NCBI GenBank assembly: GCA_018609945.1
Contig: JAHENO010000177.1
Span: 1 to 7,075, forward strand
Origin: Haloarculaceae archaeon
Lineage (GTDB): Archaea; Halobacteriota; Halobacteria; Halobacteriales; Haloarculaceae
Length of the DNA: 7,075 nt
Direction: 5' to 3'
Part shown: positions 1-5,693 of the stretch, piece after piece
How positions within the stretch are numbered: position 1 is the first letter of the stretch
Layout: the number at the start of each line of letters is the position of its first letter
The notes under the pieces: generated by a model
What the model was told of the DNA's origin: nothing
Seen by the model: only the letters and a program-made list of their open reading frames with translations
Databases searched by the model: none
Made by a program: the position numbers and the translations under genes

Positions 1-165
1 CGCCCGGCGGACGTCGTTGAGTTCCAGCCCCAGTTCCTCGGCGAGTTCCTCGTCGGTCACCTCGCCGTCCGGCGGCGCCGCCGCCACCGGCATCCCCTTC
101 GGCCCGACGAGTTCGTGGAGGTACTTCTGTATGACCGGGTCCTCCAGCAGTTCCTCAAAAGCCAT
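1..165 (-). CDS. tfe: Transcription initiation factor E alpha subunit (TFE), N-terminal part, runs off the left edge
   Basis: The minus strand from the ATG at 165 gives 55 codons, beginning MAFEELLEDPVIQKYLHELV and continuing through a GPKGMP turn, a DEELAEELGLELNDVRR helix-turn-helix stretch and the window edge. This is the start of the winged-helix domain of archaeal TFE, the homologue of eukaryotic TFIIE-alpha. By family knowledge, TFE joins the RNA polymerase-TBP-TFB complex, contacts the clamp and non-template strand, and promotes promoter opening. The C-terminal zinc ribbon expected in the full protein lies outside the window and was not seen. The start is supported by the family-like N-terminus and by a TTTTAA box 28 bp upstream, which suggests a leaderless transcript. 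The gene lies downstream of trm56 on the same strand, and a hairpin separates them. Confidence 0.9.
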   Translation of the reverse strand, partial: MAFEELLEDPVIQKYLHELVGPKGMPVAAAPPDGEVTDEELAEELGLELNDVRRA

Positions 166-190
166 TACTGGATTTCGGGGTGTCACGTGG

Positions 191-196
191 TTAAAA
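191..196 (-). promoter_or_regulatory. TATA box of tfe
   Basis: On the minus strand this reads TTTTAA, centred about 28 bp before the A of the tfe ATG. That is the spacing at which a haloarchaeal TBP/TFB promoter gives a transcript starting at or next to the start codon. The surrounding DNA is GC-rich, so the AT block stands out. The same T residues form the T-tail of the hairpin at 195-236. Confidence 0.6.
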
Positions 197-236
197 CCAT
201 CGCAACGGCTCGCTTCGCTCGCCGTTTGCTACGGTT
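195..236 (-). terminator. Stem-loop with T-tail overlapping the trm56 stop codon, possible terminator
   Basis: On the minus strand the outer arms AACC/GGTT and the inner arms AACGGC/GCCGTT pair around a GAGCGAAGCGA loop, with a mostly paired GTAGC/GCGAT segment between them and one bulged A. The hairpin is followed directly by TTTT. It begins inside the last codons of trm56 (stop codon at 229-231) and ends at the tfe TATA box. A structured end followed by a T-run fits termination or 3'-end formation of the trm56 transcript, though the T-run is short. It could instead be an mRNA stabiliser or pausing site. Confidence 0.45.
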
Positions 237-765
237 CCTTGACTTGCTTTCCCTCGGATTGTGGGACGACCACGTGTTTTGGGTCCTCCCACTCGCGGTC
301 GAGTTCTTCGCCCTCGAAGAGGTGGTCGAGGAAGACCGCCAGCGAGGCCACCTCCGAATGGGGCTGGTTCGTGACGGCGACGTTGTGGTCGGCGGCCTCG
401 TAGATATCGAAGGGGACCTTTCCGGCACCGACGACGGCCAGGAGGGGCGTTCCCGCCTCGAATGTGGTCCGTATCTCCCCTTCGACGTCCTGGATCGGGA
501 GGCCGTACATCGTCAGGTGGACGACGGCGCCGTCCCAGTCCTTCAGCGCGGCGCGGGGACTGTCGGTCGTCTCGACGGCGAACGGGCCGCCGAAGCGGTC
601 GACGATGTCTTCGATAGTCCCGGCCCGACTCGCGCCCTCGCGGGCCAGGATGACCCGGTCGGCCCCCAGTGCGCGTGCGGCCAGGCCGACGTGGGTCGTC
701 ATCCGCTCGTCCCGGCCCGGCCGGTGGCCCAGGCGCAGGACCGCTACCTCGGGTGTCCCCTGCAT
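229..765 (-). CDS. trm56: tRNA (cytidine(56)-2'-O)-methyltransferase (aTrm56)
   Basis: A 178-residue SPOUT-class methyltransferase that, by family knowledge, adds a methyl group to the ribose of C56 in the T-loop of archaeal tRNAs using S-adenosylmethionine. The whole protein matches the family layout. An N-terminal VLRLGHRPGRDERMTTHVGL block occupies about residues 9-28. HLTMYGLP follows at 83-90. The trefoil-knot cofactor region runs from LLAVVGAGKVPFDIYEAADH (108-127) to NQPHSEVASLAVFLD (133-147). The length is normal for haloarchaea. The ATG at 765 places the conserved RLGHRPGRDER motif near the N-terminus, as expected; the only nearby in-frame Met, at residue 22, would cut that motif. 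The gene begins 24 bp after the stop of the thioredoxin-like lipoprotein gene, with no TATA box in the gap, so co-transcription is likely. Residue 114 is Gly in GAGKVP, where I recall Glu being usual. Confidence 0.93.
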   Translation of the reverse strand: MQGTPEVAVLRLGHRPGRDERMTTHVGLAARALGADRVILAREGASRAGTIEDIVDRFGGPFAVETTDSPRAALKDWDGAVVHLTMYGLPIQDVEGEIRTTFEAGTPLLAVVGAGKVPFDIYEAADHNVAVTNQPHSEVASLAVFLDHLFEGEELDREWEDPKHVVVPQSEGKQVKEP

Positions 766-789
766 GGTCCGGTGGATGCGCTCGCCGGG

Positions 790-1485
790 TTAGCCAGTTT
801 CGGACAGCGCTTCGTCGAGTGCTGCCGACACCTCGTCGACGGTGCCCGATCCGTACCCCGAGGCGACGACCTCGCCGTTCAGTACGAACGCTGGCGTCGC
901 CTCGACGCCGAGTTCGACCGCCTCGTCACGGTCGGCCTGGATGGTCCCCCCGTAGACCCGGTCGACTGCAGCAGCGCGGATCGCCTCTCCGTCGTGGCCC
1001 TGCTCGTCGGCGATCGTCGCGAAGAGGTCGGGAGCCTCGCTGGGGATCTCCCCGGAGCGCTCGAACACCGCCGCCGCGTACGTCCAGAAGGCCTCGTCGC
1101 CGTGGCGGTCTTGGACCGCGCGGGCGGCGTTGGCGGCCTGGAAGGAACCCGGATCGGCCACCGGGATCGGCAGGTCGCGGTGCTCGTACCTGATCTCGCC
1201 CGGGGCGATGTACTCGGCGTCGAGTTCGGGGAACCCCTCGACGTTGTAGTCGGCGCAGTGCGGGCACGCATAGTCCTCGAAGACCGCGAGCGTCACGGCG
1301 GCCCCGGGGTCGCCCTTCACCGGTGCGGGCAGTTGCTGGGCAGCGGGCGTCGCGTCGCCGTCTCCGTCACCGTCCGCTCCATCTCCGCCGGACGCACCGC
1401 TACACCCCGCGAGCACGCCGACTGCCGTCGTCCCCGCGGCAGCCAGCACATCCCGTCGTGACAGTGCTCGATATCCGTGGTCCAT
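790..1485 (-). CDS. Tat-exported lipoprotein with DsbA-like thioredoxin fold
   Basis: A 231-residue protein. Its N-terminus has a twin-arginine motif (SRRDVLAAAG, arginines 10-11), a hydrophobic stretch and a lipobox LAGC with Cys28. The mature protein should therefore be folded before Tat export and anchored by lipid to the outer face of the membrane. A D/G-rich linker (about 33-50) leads into a DsbA/Thioredoxin_4-type domain: VTLAVFEDYACPHC with the CPHC active site at 74-77, a central helical insert (about 115-180), and EATPAF with the cis-proline at 198. In bacteria, the CPHC motif belongs to disulfide-forming DsbA enzymes, so envelope disulfide formation or exchange is the likely role; the substrate is unknown. 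The frame stays open upstream to 1980, but the ATG at 1485 is chosen because it gives a complete Tat signal and lies downstream of a TATAAATA box. trm56 follows 24 bp later. Confidence 0.88.
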   Translation of the reverse strand: MDHGYRALSRRDVLAAAGTTAVGVLAGCSGASGGDGADGDGDGDATPAAQQLPAPVKGDPGAAVTLAVFEDYACPHCADYNVEGFPELDAEYIAPGEIRYEHRDLPIPVADPGSFQAANAARAVQDRHGDEAFWTYAAAVFERSGEIPSEAPDLFATIADEQGHDGEAIRAAAVDRVYGGTIQADRDEAVELGVEATPAFVLNGEVVASGYGSGTVDEVSAALDEALSETG

Positions 1486-1546
1486 GTGTTGGCGGTCGGT
1501 CCCCGCGGGCAAGAACGACTCGCTCTCGGCCGGCTGTGGTTCCGGG

Positions 1547-1554
1547 TATTTATA
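1547..1554 (-). promoter_or_regulatory. TATA box of the thioredoxin-like lipoprotein gene
   Basis: On the minus strand this reads TATAAATA, a near-consensus archaeal TATA box. Transcription would be expected about 27 bp downstream, near 1523, leaving a leader of roughly 38 nt before the ATG at 1485. No clear Shine-Dalgarno sequence is visible in that leader. The box overlaps the outer end of the left arm of the palindrome at 1553-1630, so a protein bound there could block TBP/TFB. Confidence 0.55.
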
Positions 1555-1630
1555 CTGTCGGCTATAAGCCCGTGAGTAATTCCGTCCCCCCGTGGGGTCG
1601 AATATCTTCACGTAGTTATAGCCGGCAGTA
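1553..1630. repeat. 78-bp imperfect palindrome flanked by TTA on both sides
   Basis: The arms TACTGTCGGCTATAA (1553-1567) and TTATAGCCGGCAGTA (1616-1630) pair at 14 of 15 positions, the exception being a G/T pair. Symmetry about 1591.5 continues inward with CGTGA (1571-1575) against TCACG (1608-1612) and CCCC (1586-1589) against GGGG (1594-1597). By hand I count about 28 Watson-Crick pairs out of 39. TTA occurs directly outside both ends (1550-1552 and 1631-1633). Possible readings are a fold-back mobile element with a 3-bp target duplication, a large two-site operator between two divergent genes, or a structured RNA. No coding sequence lies inside. Confidence 0.6.
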
Positions 1631-1705
1631 TTAGCCCTCAACGCGACGACCGTGTCCGTCCCGAATCGGTTCGTGGCGCCCGTTGTTGCTCCCGGATGCG
1701 GCGTG

Positions 1706-1712
1706 TTTTTGA
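1706..1712 (+). promoter_or_regulatory. TATA-like box of the small membrane protein gene
   Basis: TTTTTGA, centred about 26 bp before the ATG at 1735, is the only AT-rich run close to this start. The spacing suggests a leaderless transcript. The match to the archaeal TATA consensus is weak. Confidence 0.4.
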
Positions 1713-1734
1713 CCGCCGGGCGCGTACGGGGCGT

Positions 1735-1977
1735 ATGTCCAAGGGCCTGATCGGGACGCTCCAGTTCGCGGCGAGCGTCGTCGTCGCCGTTCCCGTGGCC
1801 GCGTTTGGCCTGTTCAAACTCGCGGAGGGCGCGCCCAGGCTCGGGGCGCTGTTTCTCTGCTTGGCCGTGCTGGTGGTCGTCTTCGAGGAAGTGGTCACCT
1901 CGCCGTCCGACATCCCCGCGGCGATTCTCGAACGGGTCGGCGGGCGCGTCGTGAAGGAACCCAACGACGAGGAGTGA
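1735..1977 (+). CDS. Small haloarchaeal membrane protein of unknown function, two transmembrane helices
   Basis: An 80-residue protein starting MSKGLIGTLQF. The first hydrophobic helix spans about residues 5-29 and is rich in Ala and Val. A short EGAPR turn (31-35) follows, and the second helix spans about 36-52. The C-terminus is soluble and charged, ending TSPSDIPAAILERVGGRVVK then EPNDEE. It has no signal peptide, cysteine pair or catalytic motif. It loosely resembles a group of short haloarchaeal proteins with two helices and a P-x-DIP...VVKEP tail, but I cannot name a function. The ATG at 1735 is chosen over the upstream in-frame ATG at 1696 because a TATA-like box lies 26 bp before it and the earlier start would add an arginine-rich stretch unlike a membrane protein N-terminus. 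Its stop is 49 bp before rpa1, which has its own box. Confidence 0.72.
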   Translation: MSKGLIGTLQFAASVVVAVPVAAFGLFKLAEGAPRLGALFLCLAVLVVVFEEVVTSPSDIPAAILERVGGRVVKEPNDEE

Positions 1978-1996
1978 CACGCAGCGACGTGAACGC

Positions 1997-2002
1997 TTTT
2001 AG
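1997..2002 (+). promoter_or_regulatory. TATA box of the RPA operon
   Basis: TTTTAG (in GCTTTTAGTA), centred about 27 bp before the ATG at 2027, is the expected position for a leaderless haloarchaeal promoter. It lies just after the stop of the small membrane protein gene, so the operon probably has its own promoter rather than relying on read-through. Confidence 0.55.
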
Positions 2003-2026
2003 TAGGGGCGGGACCAAACTCGGGGC

Positions 2027-3301
2027 ATGAGTCTCGAGGACCATGCCGAGGACCTCGCCTCCGACCTCGGCGTCGACACAGAGGAGGTCAAACGCGACCT
2101 GGAGAACCTCGTCTCCTACAGCGTCCCGATGGACGAGGCGAAACAGAGCCTGCGGCGCAAGTACGGCGACGACACCGCCGGCGGGGGGAACGGACCCACC
2201 ACGAGGGACGTCGCCGACATCTCGACCGGGGACAGCAACGTCTCGGTCACGGGCGTTTTGCTGACGGTCGGGCAGCGCTCCATCCAGTACCAGGGCGAGG
2301 AAATCGTCATCTTCGAGGGGGAACTGGCCGACGAGACCGGCAAGATCTCCTACACTGCCTGGGAGGACTTCGGGCTCGAACCCGGGATCACGGTCCGGAT
2401 CGGCAACGCCGGCGTCCGCGAGTGGGAGGGTGATCCGGAACTCAATCTCGGGGAGAGCACGAGCGTCGAACTGCTCGAGGATTCGGTCGACGTCGACTAC
2501 GAGGTCGGCGGCGACCGCGACCTGGCCGACCTGTCGATCGGCGACCGCGGCGTCAACGTCGAGGTGCTGGTCCAGGACTGCGAGACGAAGGTGATCGACG
2601 GCCGCGACGGCGAGACGGAGATACTCAGCGGCGTCCTCGCCGACGGGAGCGGGCGGCTCCCGTTCACGGACTGGGACCCGCACGACGGGATCGCGACGGA
2701 CGAGTCGGTCCGGATCGAGAACGCCTTCGTCAGGGAGTTTCGCGGCGTTCCGTCGGTGAACGTCTCGGAGTTCTCGACGGTCCAGGCACTCGATCGGAGC
2801 GTCGGCGCCACCGACTCGGCACAGCAGCGCTCGGTCCGGTCGGCGGTCGAGTCCGGCGGCCTGTTCGACGTCGAACTGGTGGGGACGGTCATCGACCTCC
2901 GGGACGGGTCGGGGCTCATCGAGCGGTGTCCCGAGTGTGGTCGGATGGTCCAGAACGGGCAGTGTCGCAGCCACGGCGAGGTTGACGCCGAGGACGACCT
3001 GCGGACGAAGGCAATCCTCGACGACGGCACCGGCACGGTGACGGTCGTGCTCGGGGAGGACCTCACGGAGGAGGTGTACGGTGGCGACGTCGAGGACGCG
3101 AAGGAGGCCGCGCGCGACGCGATGGACAGGGAAGTCGTCGCGGACGCCATCGCACAGACGGTCGTCGGCCGGGAGTTCCGCGTCCGCGGGTCGCTCAGCG
3201 TCGACGACTACGGCGCCAACCTCGAGGCACGGTCGTTCGCCCCGACGACCGACGACCCGGCCGACCGCGCCCGGGCGCTGCTCGCGGAGGTGGGACGATG
3301 A
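2027..3301 (+). CDS. rpa1: Replication protein A (RPA1-type), single-stranded DNA-binding protein
   Basis: A 424-residue ssDNA-binding protein acting in replication and repair. Residues 1-48 form a small helical domain (HAEDLASDLGVDTEEVKRDL...). OB fold 1 is about 63-150 (DVADISTGDSNVSVTGVLL ... GKISYTAWED). OB fold 2 is about 168-255 (LADLSIGDRGVNVEVLV ... GRLPFTDWDP). OB fold 3 is about 280-405 and holds a zinc finger with Cys301, Cys304, Cys313 and His316 (CPECGRMVQNGQCRSH). OB folds 1 and 2 repeat the same scheme, ending in the aromatic stretches TAWED and TDWDP, which suggests internal duplication. Three OB folds, the zinc finger and about 425 residues match RPA1 of Haloferax volcanii rather than the shorter RPA3. 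The ATG at 2027 fits a leaderless start. The stop overlaps the next start as ATGA, implying coupled translation with the RPA-associated protein. Confidence 0.92.
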   Translation: MSLEDHAEDLASDLGVDTEEVKRDLENLVSYSVPMDEAKQSLRRKYGDDTAGGGNGPTTRDVADISTGDSNVSVTGVLLTVGQRSIQYQGEEIVIFEGELADETGKISYTAWEDFGLEPGITVRIGNAGVREWEGDPELNLGESTSVELLEDSVDVDYEVGGDRDLADLSIGDRGVNVEVLVQDCETKVIDGRDGETEILSGVLADGSGRLPFTDWDPHDGIATDESVRIENAFVREFRGVPSVNVSEFSTVQALDRSVGATDSAQQRSVRSAVESGGLFDVELVGTVIDLRDGSGLIERCPECGRMVQNGQCRSHGEVDAEDDLRTKAILDDGTGTVTVVLGEDLTEEVYGGDVEDAKEAARDAMDREVVADAIAQTVVGREFRVRGSLSVDDYGANLEARSFAPTTDDPADRARALLAEVGR

Positions 3302-4941
3302 GCGACGCCCCCTCCGAGGGCGCCAACCGCCGCGAGATCGCCTACCGTCTCTTCGCCGCCGAGTACGACGACGCCGACCTCTCCTACTCCGAGGGCGAGG
3401 AGGAGCGCGCCCCCAACTACGTCGTCACGCCGACCGGCGCGCGCGTCAACCGGGCCTTCTTCGTCGGTGTTCTCACGGAAGTCGAGGCGGTCAGCGAGGA
3501 CGTCCTCCGGGCACGGGTCGTCGACCCCACCGGCGCGTTCGTCCTCTACGCCGGCCAGTACCAGCCCGACGAGCAGGCGTTCCTCGAGGGCGCCGAGACA
3601 CCGACCTTCGTCGCCGTGACGGGCAAGGCCCGGACTTTCCGGCCCGAGGACGCCGACCGCGTCTACACGTCGATCCGCCCCGAGACGATCAACGAGGTGG
3701 ACGCGGACACGCGCGACCGCTGGACCGTCGGGACGGCCGAACGGACGCTCCAGCGCGTCGGCTGGATGGCCAGAGCGATCCGTAGCGACCGCCACGGGAG
3801 CGCCCTCGAAACCGCCCTCGTGTCCGACGGCGTCGACGAGGGGTTCGCGTCGGGCATCGTCCGCGCGCTCGACCACTACGGGACCTCGCCGGCGTACCTC
3901 TCCGCCGTCGCGGACATGGCCCTCGACGCGGCGCGACTCGTGGCCGGCGAGACCGACGAGGCCGAGACGGTCTCGGTGCCGCCCGACGCCGCCGGAGAGG
4001 CGGACCTCGACAGGCTCGCCGAGTACGCCGACCTGGCGACCGTCCACGCCGGCGAACCGACGACGAGTACGGCCGTGGCGGGGACCAGTGAACCCGAACC
4101 CGCGGAGGGTGACACTGACGGACAGGAGACGGCGTCGGCGGACTCTCGGGCCGAGACCGCGACAGCGACAACCACGGGAGGGGGAGGCAAGGCATCGACG
4201 GAGTCGGAGAGCGACGCGGCCGAACGGACCGCGAGTCCAGAGTCCGACTCCACGGGAGAACCAGCCGGCGACGCCACGACGGTGCAGGCGACCGAAACGG
4301 CACCCGCGGCCGGGACCGAATCGGACGAGCAGGCTGACGCGGACGAAACCACCGGCGAGGTCGGTGACTTCGAACCCGGCGAGTTCGACCTCGACGACGA
4401 GGAGCGCGAAGAAATCGAAGAGGAGTTCGGAACGGAGTTCCAGAGCGGGACCGAGGTCGACGACCCGGGCGAGGCAGACATCGAGACGCCGGAGCCCGAC
4501 GAAACGGCCACCGAACCCCAGGCGGGGGGAGACAGCTCGACAGCGGCTGCGGACGGCACGACGGCGGAATCGCCAGTCGACGAGGAATCCGCGCCATCAG
4601 CAGTCGAAGAAAAGGCGGGGTCAGCAGAGGGCGCCGACACGACGACGGCGGAGACCGACGGGCCGGCCCACGAGGCTGCGGACGGGACAGAAACTGTCGA
4701 GACAGACGACGCGGAGACGGGCGCGGCGGACGTCGAGACCGACGACGTGGATCTGGAAGACGCGACCCTCGAGGTGATGGGGGAACTCGACGACGGGGCA
4801 GGCGCGGACCGGCAGGCAGTCATCGAGGCGATGACGGACAGGTACGGTGTCGACGCCGAAGACGTCGAGGAGGCGATCCAGGACGCCCTGATGGACGGCC
4901 GGTGTTACGAGCCCGACGACGCGACGCTCAAGCCCATCTGA
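3298..4941 (+). CDS. rpap1: RPA-associated protein (COG3390, RPAP1-type)
   Basis: A 547-residue partner of RPA. Residues 10-130 hold the conserved start RREIAYRLFAAEYDDADLSY and an OB fold (TPTGARVNRAFFVGVLTEVE ... RVVDPTGAFVLYAGQYQP). Residues 135-218 are helical. Residues 250-485 are a long, acidic, Thr/Ala/Glu-rich linker, probably disordered, interrupted by an ordered-looking island at 358-386 (FEPGEFDLDDEEREEIEEEF then GTEFQSGTEV). Residues 486-547 look like a winged helix. In Haloferax volcanii, RPAP proteins co-purify with their own RPA and are needed for it to work; that is published family knowledge. The order OB, linker, winged helix resembles eukaryotic RPA32, but homology there is my inference. 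The start overlaps the rpa1 stop (ATGA) and the stop overlaps the next start (TGATG). The linker uses more A-rich codons than the folded parts. Confidence 0.9.
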   Translation: MSDAPSEGANRREIAYRLFAAEYDDADLSYSEGEEERAPNYVVTPTGARVNRAFFVGVLTEVEAVSEDVLRARVVDPTGAFVLYAGQYQPDEQAFLEGAETPTFVAVTGKARTFRPEDADRVYTSIRPETINEVDADTRDRWTVGTAERTLQRVGWMARAIRSDRHGSALETALVSDGVDEGFASGIVRALDHYGTSPAYLSAVADMALDAARLVAGETDEAETVSVPPDAAGEADLDRLAEYADLATVHAGEPTTSTAVAGTSEPEPAEGDTDGQETASADSRAETATATTTGGGGKASTESESDAAERTASPESDSTGEPAGDATTVQATETAPAAGTESDEQADADETTGEVGDFEPGEFDLDDEEREEIEEEFGTEFQSGTEVDDPGEADIETPEPDETATEPQAGGDSSTAAADGTTAESPVDEESAPSAVEEKAGSAEGADTTTAETDGPAHEAADGTETVETDDAETGAADVETDDVDLEDATLEVMGELDDGAGADRQAVIEAMTDRYGVDAEDVEEAIQDALMDGRCYEPDDATLKPI

Positions 4942-5693
4942 TGGCCGTCGAGCCGATCCCCGGAGAGCCCGCGGCGCTCGTCGACTGCGGCGGGGATCGC
5001 GCGCTCGTCGTCGCCGACTACCACGCGGGCATCGAGACCGGTCTCCGCCGCGAGGGAGTCGAACTCGAGAGCGACGCCGACGGCCGGCTGGCGGCGCTGA
5101 CCTCGCTGCTCGACCGGACCGGCCCGGACAGGCTCGTCGTGCTGGGCGACCTCGGCCACGCCATCGGCGATCCGAGCCGGGACGAGCGCGCGGAAATCGA
5201 GGCGGTGCTCGCGGCTGCCACCGAGCGCGTTCCCGTTACGGTGGTCCGTGGCAACCACGACAGCGGCGTCGAGACGCTCTTCGAGAACCACGAGCGCGTT
5301 TCACTCGGGCCGGGTCGGGGTATCCGGCTCGGAGACGTCGGCTTCGCGCACGGACACACCTGGCCCGACCCGGCGGTGCTGGCGGCCGAGGTGCTCTGTA
5401 TCGGCCACGAACACCCCGTCGTCCGGCTGGAAGACGAGGTCGGCGGTCGGCGCGTCGAGCGAGTCTGGCTGCGGGGTGGCCTCGATCCCGAACCGTTCCG
5501 GGCACACCACGACGCGGACGTGACCGTTCCCGGGGAACTCGTCGTGTTCCCGGCGTTCAACGACCGGTCGGGTGGCACCTGGATCAACGTCCCCGGCCGG
5601 GAGTTCCTGTCACCGTTCCTCCCCGAGGCGCTCCGCGACGGGCAGGCCTACCTCCTCGATGGCACCCGTCTGGGCGAGTACCAGCAGGTGTAG
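4941..5693 (+). CDS. Calcineurin-like metallophosphoesterase (SbcD-related archaeal family) of the RPA operon
   Basis: A 250-residue metallophosphoesterase with the metal-binding motifs in order: VVADYHAG (Asp26, His28), VVLGDLGHAI (Gly69-Asp70, His73), VVRGNHDS (Asn105, His106, Asp107), AHGH (His137, His139) and IGHEHP (His156, His158). A two-metal phosphoesterase or nuclease site therefore looks complete. The family is the archaeal SbcD-related group, shorter than Mre11/SbcD because it lacks their capping domain. Haloarchaeal RPA operons are known to carry such a gene, but its substrate is not established; a nucleic acid or phosphoprotein in the ssDNA pathway is an inference. The start at 4941 shares one base with the rpap1 stop (TGATG), giving translational coupling. 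The frame is open back to 4902, but that would overlap rpap1 and add a basic, unrelated extension. The last 84 bp are antisense to the ERCC4 nuclease gene. Confidence 0.9.
   Translation: MAVEPIPGEPAALVDCGGDRALVVADYHAGIETGLRREGVELESDADGRLAALTSLLDRTGPDRLVVLGDLGHAIGDPSRDERAEIEAVLAAATERVPVTVVRGNHDSGVETLFENHERVSLGPGRGIRLGDVGFAHGHTWPDPAVLAAEVLCIGHEHPVVRLEDEVGGRRVERVWLRGGLDPEPFRAHHDADVTVPGELVVFPAFNDRSGGTWINVPGREFLSPFLPEALRDGQAYLLDGTRLGEYQQV

Noticed and set aside
184..189. CACGTG palindrome between the tfe TATA box and start
   Set aside because: A 6-bp palindrome is expected by chance at this composition, and I know of no haloarchaeal regulator tied to it.
115..1461. Long plus-strand open frame of 448 codons opposite trm56 and the lipoprotein gene
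   Set aside because: It is antisense to two clearly recognisable genes, shows no family match, and is the kind of shadow frame that high-GC codon bias produces.
1568..1615. CRISPR-like unit formed by the repeated 15-bp arms around a spacer
   Set aside because: There are only two copies and they are inverted, not direct, so this is a palindrome and not an array.
1486..1980. Upstream extension of the lipoprotein frame on the minus strand
   Set aside because: It would place the twin-arginine signal and lipobox in the middle of a protein, cross the palindrome and TATA box, and run antisense to the small membrane protein gene.
1895..2974. Minus-strand frame of 359 codons
   Set aside because: It lies opposite rpa1, whose OB folds and zinc finger are unmistakable; the antisense product has no recognisable domain.
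3876..4823. Serine- and valine-rich minus-strand frame of 315 codons resembling a surface protein
   Set aside because: It is the antisense reading of the acidic Thr/Glu/Ala linker of RPAP; the low complexity is inherited from that linker.
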